Below are positions 37,519 through 41,066 of a stretch of DNA of 41,066 nt, one piece after another. Numbering within the stretch: position 1 is the first letter of the stretch; every line of letters begins with the position of its first letter. The DNA is from an uncultured Bacteroidales bacterium (lineage in GTDB: Bacteria; Bacteroidota; Bacteroidia; Bacteroidales; UBA932). The notes under the pieces are model-generated. The model saw nothing but the letters and a program-made list of their open reading frames with translations. It was not told the origin of the DNA and searched no databases. The translations under genes were made by a program, and so were the position numbers. The stretch is from assembly GCA_905234775.1 (NCBI GenBank), contig CAJOJC010000018.1, forward strand, positions 1 through 41,066, written 5' to 3'.

Positions 37519-38560
37519 AGAGCTCCCTCCGGACGGGGTAGGTTTCGCGGAGGTGTTCGAAGGCCGAGACATCTGCCTTGAGACGGGCGGAGTCGGCGAG
37601 GACGTCGTAGGGGAGGTAGAGATGCCCGATCGGGTCGGGCATGACTGAACAAGGGTCGGGCATAACCACTCCGTCACCACCGACCTGATCGGTGGTCTTG
37701 TCAAGCACAACGGAGAAATCCAGAAGCGCAGGAATCCCTAAAGTCTGAGCAACAAAGCGTACGGCGGCGCTGGTGCCGTTCGCCTTGCCGTCGAGGCTGT
37801 AGCCGGCGATATGGGGGGTGGCGATCTCGACCAGCGCCGCCAGTTCGGGGTCGATCTGAGGTTCGTTTTCCCAGACGTCGAGCGCGGCGGCTAGCAGTCG
37901 ACCTGTCTTTAGCGCCTCTTTGAGCGCAGTGCCGTCGACAACCTCGCCGCGCGAGGAATTTATCAGTATCTGATTGGGCCTAAGTGTCGCGATCCGCTTT
38001 ACATCGAACATATATTTTGTTGACGCGTCGAGCGGAACGTGTAAAGTAATTATATCGGCCCTGTCAATAATTTCTTCCAGCGAAACGAAACCCTGAGGGC
38101 CTTCAGCCGCTGCGCGGGGAGGGTCGCAGAGAAGCACCGTCATTCCGAGCTCACGGGAGAGGGCGGCGACCTTCGTTCCGACGTGGCCCACGCCCACGAT
38201 GCCCAGCGTCCGGTCCGCCAGCGTGAAACCATGGTTCCGAGCCAGCGTCTCGAGCACCGACCGAACCCACTGCGCGACCGAGCCCGAATTGCAGCCGGGC
38301 GCGTTCGACCAGGAGATGCCGTGCGAAGAGCAATAAGCCGTGTCGATATGGTCGTAGCCGATAGTCGCGGACGCGATTGCCCGAACGGACGAGCCTTCGA
38401 GCAGGGCGCGGCCGCAGCGCGTGCGGGTACGGGTCACGATCGCATCTGCGTCGCGAACGTCCGCCGCGCTAATCGCCGCGCCCGGCAGGTACACTACCTC
38501 TGCGTAGGGCTCGAACACCCCGCGAAGGAAGGGAATCTTGTCGTCGCAAACGATTTTCAT
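37517..38560 (-). CDS. pdxB: Erythronate-4-phosphate dehydrogenase
   Basis: 347 aa. It oxidises 4-phosphoerythronate in pyridoxal phosphate synthesis. D-2-hydroxyacid dehydrogenase features: NAD-binding GIVGVGHVGTKVAALSRELG (120-139), Arg204 (INSSRGEVVDG), Glu233 (DVWENEP) and His250 (ATPHIAGYSLDGKANGT), the last being a PdxB hallmark, plus the C terminus YPVRREL. Residues about 287-313 (DKTTDQVGGDGVVMPDPC and following) come from a REP-like palindromic repeat inserted in frame where homologues have a different C-terminal segment. The start overlaps the CotH-type gene by ATGA (4 bp). Confidence 0.92.
   Translation of the reverse strand: MKIVCDDKIPFLRGVFEPYAEVVYLPGAAISAADVRDADAIVTRTRTRCGRALLEGSSVRAIASATIGYDHIDTAYCSSHGISWSNAPGCNSGSVAQWVRSVLETLARNHGFTLADRTLGIVGVGHVGTKVAALSRELGMTVLLCDPPRAAAEGPQGFVSLEEIIDRADIITLHVPLDASTKYMFDVKRIATLRPNQILINSSRGEVVDGTALKEALKTGRLLAAALDVWENEPQIDPELAALVEIATPHIAGYSLDGKANGTSAAVRFVAQTLGIPALLDFSVVLDKTTDQVGGDGVVMPDPCSVMPDPIGHLYLPYDVLADSARLKADVSAFEHLRETYPVRREL
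37622..37699. repeat. REP-like palindromic repeat inside pdxB
   Basis: Palindromes 37622-37645 (ATGCCCGATCGGGTCGGGCA and on) and 37671-37699 (CCGTCACCACCGAC ... GGTGGTCTT) match those of the intergenic copy at 22872-22927, in the opposite order. In the second palindrome a C-G pair is replaced by A-T, so pairing is kept. Confidence 0.7.
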
Positions 38561-39873
38561 AATATCGCAATCTGCTTTGAGAGAATATCGATTCTGTTGA
38601 CTATAGCCTCCTTCATCCTGTCGACCGCCTCTTGGAAGGTCATTGTCTCATCGCCGTTGACACCGCTGCTGTCGCAGGGCCACATAGCGTGGTTGCCGGC
38701 CTCGGCGGCGCGGATGATGTCAGCCTGCTGGTCGACATAGTCGGGAAGAGTTTCAAACGCTGGCTTGAGCTCGATCCAGCGCTCTTTCAGGCGCGCCTTG
38801 AATGTCGTATTGCTCAGTAATCTGCTGTACCACAGACACTTCTTGAGCCCCATCCAGTTCTCATACGGGATATAGGTGTGCCAGTCGAAGTCCCATACCG
38901 GACCGGCATACATCTTCCCGCCGCGCCAGTGGAAGAAGCAGCTCTTCGGATGATTAGGCTCCAGGTTGAAGGTAAGTTCGTGGACTATATACCAGTCGCA
39001 GAAACTGTCTATGTCTATCTTGTCCAGCGAGCCCTTGGAAATGGCATCTGTCATGCCCTTCAAGGTGCTTTCCGCAGTCGTTAGAATAGTCTGGTATGCA
39101 GCCGGCTCGTAATTGTCGGAATCTGGATACTTTACTTCCACTGGAGCGCCCCAGTAGTTGCCGTTGGCGGAGAATGTACCGTAGGAAGTGAAGTGGGCTT
39201 CCTCCGGCTCGGAAGTGTCGAATGAATACAGATAATCGGCTTGGACTCTGGATTTCTCGACTTCTATCTTTTCGCCGAGCCAGTATACTCCGAGGTAGCG
39301 GTTGTCCAGATACAGATCTACGAACCTTCCGCTGGGAGTCCAGTCGATGGAAGTGCGCCTTGCTGCTTCGAAAGCTACCTGGTTGCGAAGAAGTGTCCTG
39401 TCCATCCAGTTGGCAAGCAGCACCCATTTCTTGCTGGGGCCGGTACCGAGGAGGTCGGCTTTGTGGTCCAGTTTGAAGTAGTAGGGCTTTTTGTCGTACC
39501 ACCAGGTGGAGTTTCCGCGCCCGCGTATTTTCAGGCTGTCTTCCTGGAGAAGAGTTTTGTTGGCGTCGCCCTTTATCTCGATAGTAGCAAGTTCTACCCA
39601 GGTGGTTCTGCTCCTGATTCCTACTTTGTTCGGGGTGTTGATATAGACGGAAGGGAGCGAGTTCATCTCCAGCGGAATTACGGGCCCTGAAGGCTGCTGA
39701 GGCTCGGGAGGAGTCGGAGGGGTGGGGGTAACTGTTGAATCGCCAGGTTGCTGTTGCTCGATAGGATCCGGCTCTATAGTGATGTCTGGCAACAAATCTT
39801 CGCGCTCCCGCTCGCAGGCCAGGGCCAGCAGAGCGAAAGCCGCAATAACGATATGAGAGCGTCTGAAAATCAT
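38557..39873 (-). CDS. CotH kinase family lipoprotein
   Basis: 438 aa, lipoprotein signal with Cys20 (AFALLALAC), then a Pro/Thr/Gln-rich linker (~31-64). The CotH pattern follows: IRGRGNSTWWYDKKPYYFKL (116-135), WVLLANWMDRTLLRNQVAFE, YLGVYWLGEKIEV, DSFCDWYIVHELTFNLE, and the active-site-like YAGPVWDFDWHTY (WDFDW 327-331). CotH proteins are atypical protein kinases, first known from spore coats, but many Bacteroidota have surface versions of unknown role. It is one base after the GH92 stop (TAA-T-ATG) and overlaps pdxB, forming one operon. Confidence 0.88.
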   Translation of the reverse strand: MIFRRSHIVIAAFALLALACEREREDLLPDITIEPDPIEQQQPGDSTVTPTPPTPPEPQQPSGPVIPLEMNSLPSVYINTPNKVGIRSRTTWVELATIEIKGDANKTLLQEDSLKIRGRGNSTWWYDKKPYYFKLDHKADLLGTGPSKKWVLLANWMDRTLLRNQVAFEAARRTSIDWTPSGRFVDLYLDNRYLGVYWLGEKIEVEKSRVQADYLYSFDTSEPEEAHFTSYGTFSANGNYWGAPVEVKYPDSDNYEPAAYQTILTTAESTLKGMTDAISKGSLDKIDIDSFCDWYIVHELTFNLEPNHPKSCFFHWRGGKMYAGPVWDFDWHTYIPYENWMGLKKCLWYSRLLSNTTFKARLKERWIELKPAFETLPDYVDQQADIIRAAEAGNHAMWPCDSSGVNGDETMTFQEAVDRMKEAIVNRIDILSKQIAIL

Positions 39874-39874
39874 A

Positions 39875-41066
39875 TTACTCCATATAGAATATTAATTCTC
39901 CGCCCTTGCGAAGTTCTTCGAAGGGGATAAACGGGGTGTCCAGAGTCCGGCCGTTGAGAGTGGCGCGCGAGACGTGGACATTCGAGGGACTGTTGCCCAC
40001 CGCCCTGATGACCAGCGAGCGACCGGGGCCGACATCGACGCGCGCCGCCAGGACGGCCGGGCTGCCAATCGCGAACTCTCCGCCCGCCGGGTCGACCTGG
40101 TACAGGCCGAGCGCGGACAGGACGTACCACGCGCTCATCTGGCCGCAGTCTTCGTTGCCGCAAACACCGCCCCCGTCATCGAAATACAGCTCGTCCATAA
40201 TCTGCCGTACGAGCTCGGCGCACCTCCGCTGCCCGCCCGGGAGCCAGTCGTACATGTAGGCGATGTGGTGGCTCGGCTCGTTGCCATGGGCGTACTGCCC
40301 GATCAGACCCGTCACGTCCGCTACAGTCCCGGCGGCCGATCCCTCGGCCACGAACAGGCTGTCAAGCTTTTCGCGGAAGTGTTCAGGTCCGCCGAAAACC
40401 CGGATCAGGCCGTCGACGTCGTGCGGCACGAGGAAGGTATACTGCCATGCGTTGCCCTCGACATAGTCGGTCGCATTGTCGGCCACGAACGGGTCGAACG
40501 GAGTGCGGAACTGGCCGCGCAGTGTTCGGCCGCGAAGGAACCCGCTGGCGGGGTCGTAGTAGCGCTCGTAGGCCTTGCTGCGCCAGCGGAAATGTTCACT
40601 GGCGGCCGAATCGCCCAGCTGCGCGGCCACTTTCGAGACTGCCGCGTCCGCTATCGCATATTCGAGCGACTTAGCCAGGCCCCAGTCTTCGGCGCTCTTG
40701 TCGTAGGGGATGAAGCCCCAGCGGCCGTGGGCATCGAGCCCGCGCTCTGCCAGCTCGGACGATGCTTTCATCGCCTCGAACGCCGCGCGCGGATCGTCGG
40801 CATACCCCTTGAGAACGAGGTCGCCCAGCGAAATCACGCCCGGGTTGCCGACCATGCAGTCGGTCTCGTTCGAGTCGAGGTGCCAGACCGGCAGTTTCCC
40901 GCCCCAGCGGTAGATGTTCATATAGGTGTCGGCCATCGAGCGCGAGAACTCGGGGTCGATCAGGGTCATGAGCGGCATCTCCGCGCGGTAGGTGTCCCAG
41001 AGCGAGAGAATCGTGTACTGGTCGCGCTCGCTGTGGTGGACCTGGCCGTCGGCACCGCGGAACCGG
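39875..41066 (-). CDS. GH92 alpha-mannosidase, C-terminal part
   Basis: The gene continues beyond the window edge on its 5' side; about 397 C-terminal residues are seen. GH92 enzymes are calcium-dependent exo-alpha-mannosidases of the cell surface or periplasm. The frame reads through ILSLWDTYRAEMPLMTLIDP at the edge, then GGKLPVWHLDSNETDCMVGN, ADNATDYVEGNAWQYTFLVP, the conserved HGNEPSHHIAYMYDW, GNEDCGQMSAWYVLSALGLY and a C-terminal beta domain (ATLNGRTLDTPFIPFEELRK). All expected C-terminal motifs are present. It heads an operon with the CotH-type gene and pdxB. Together with the opposing locus it suggests use of mannose-containing glycans. Confidence 0.95.
   Translation of the reverse strand, partial: RFRGADGQVHHSERDQYTILSLWDTYRAEMPLMTLIDPEFSRSMADTYMNIYRWGGKLPVWHLDSNETDCMVGNPGVISLGDLVLKGYADDPRAAFEAMKASSELAERGLDAHGRWGFIPYDKSAEDWGLAKSLEYAIADAAVSKVAAQLGDSAASEHFRWRSKAYERYYDPASGFLRGRTLRGQFRTPFDPFVADNATDYVEGNAWQYTFLVPHDVDGLIRVFGGPEHFREKLDSLFVAEGSAAGTVADVTGLIGQYAHGNEPSHHIAYMYDWLPGGQRRCAELVRQIMDELYFDDGGGVCGNEDCGQMSAWYVLSALGLYQVDPAGGEFAIGSPAVLAARVDVGPGRSLVIRAVGNSPSNVHVSRATLNGRTLDTPFIPFEELRKGGELIFYME

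Overview
This 41 kb window has the gene content and signals of a Bacteroidota (order Bacteroidales) chromosome. The evidence is two SusC/SusD nutrient-import loci, many lipoproteins with short cysteine lipoboxes, a type IX secretion system (T9SS) C-terminal sorting domain, a PorV/PorQ-like barrel, and promoters of the TTTG / TAnnTTTG type. Coding DNA is fairly GC-rich with G/C-ending codons. The species cannot be named from the sequence; an uncultured gut or rumen Bacteroidales would fit.

Layout. (1) 1-137: 3' end of a 5S rRNA and its terminator. (2) 222-6152: a GHL10-type glycosidase lipoprotein and a large alpha-2-macroglobulin-like protein. (3) 6228-7538: enolase, converging on (4) 7531-18439, a minus-strand block read as susC, susD, surface lipoprotein, subtilisin-like protease with T9SS sorting domain, PorV/PorQ-like barrel and S41 protease. 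This looks like a protein- or peptide-foraging locus rather than a sugar locus. Its susC is split by what appear to be two small frame changes. (5) 18775-22840: thiamine pyrophosphokinase, a membrane polyferredoxin, a Tat-type aldo/keto reductase with ferredoxin tail, and a nitroreductase lipoprotein. (6) 23029-25829: rpsO and pnp. (7) 25830-26928: about 1.1 kb without a gene, filled with repeats including a nested inverted structure of about 570 bp. (8) 26929-27411: a YbaK-type deacylase. (9) 27590-37478: a tightly packed plus-strand polysaccharide utilisation locus (broken GH26, GH37-like, SusC, SusD, two surface lipoproteins), ending at a strong terminator. (10) 37517-41066: minus-strand GH92 alpha-mannosidase (cut by the window edge), CotH-type lipoprotein and pdxB.

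How it works together. The plus-strand locus and the GH92 gene suggest use of mannose-containing glycans, but the GH26 enzyme appears inactivated. The minus-strand locus couples a secreted subtilase and a lipoprotein protease to an outer-membrane SusCD pair, by analogy with peptide-importing RagAB.

The most notable observations are the protease-coupled SusCD locus, the foldback element at 26155-26726, a palindromic repeat inserted in frame into pdxB with an intergenic relative at 22872-22927, and a recurring promoter layout (TAnnTTTG, seven bases, ATG) that predicts leaderless mRNAs.
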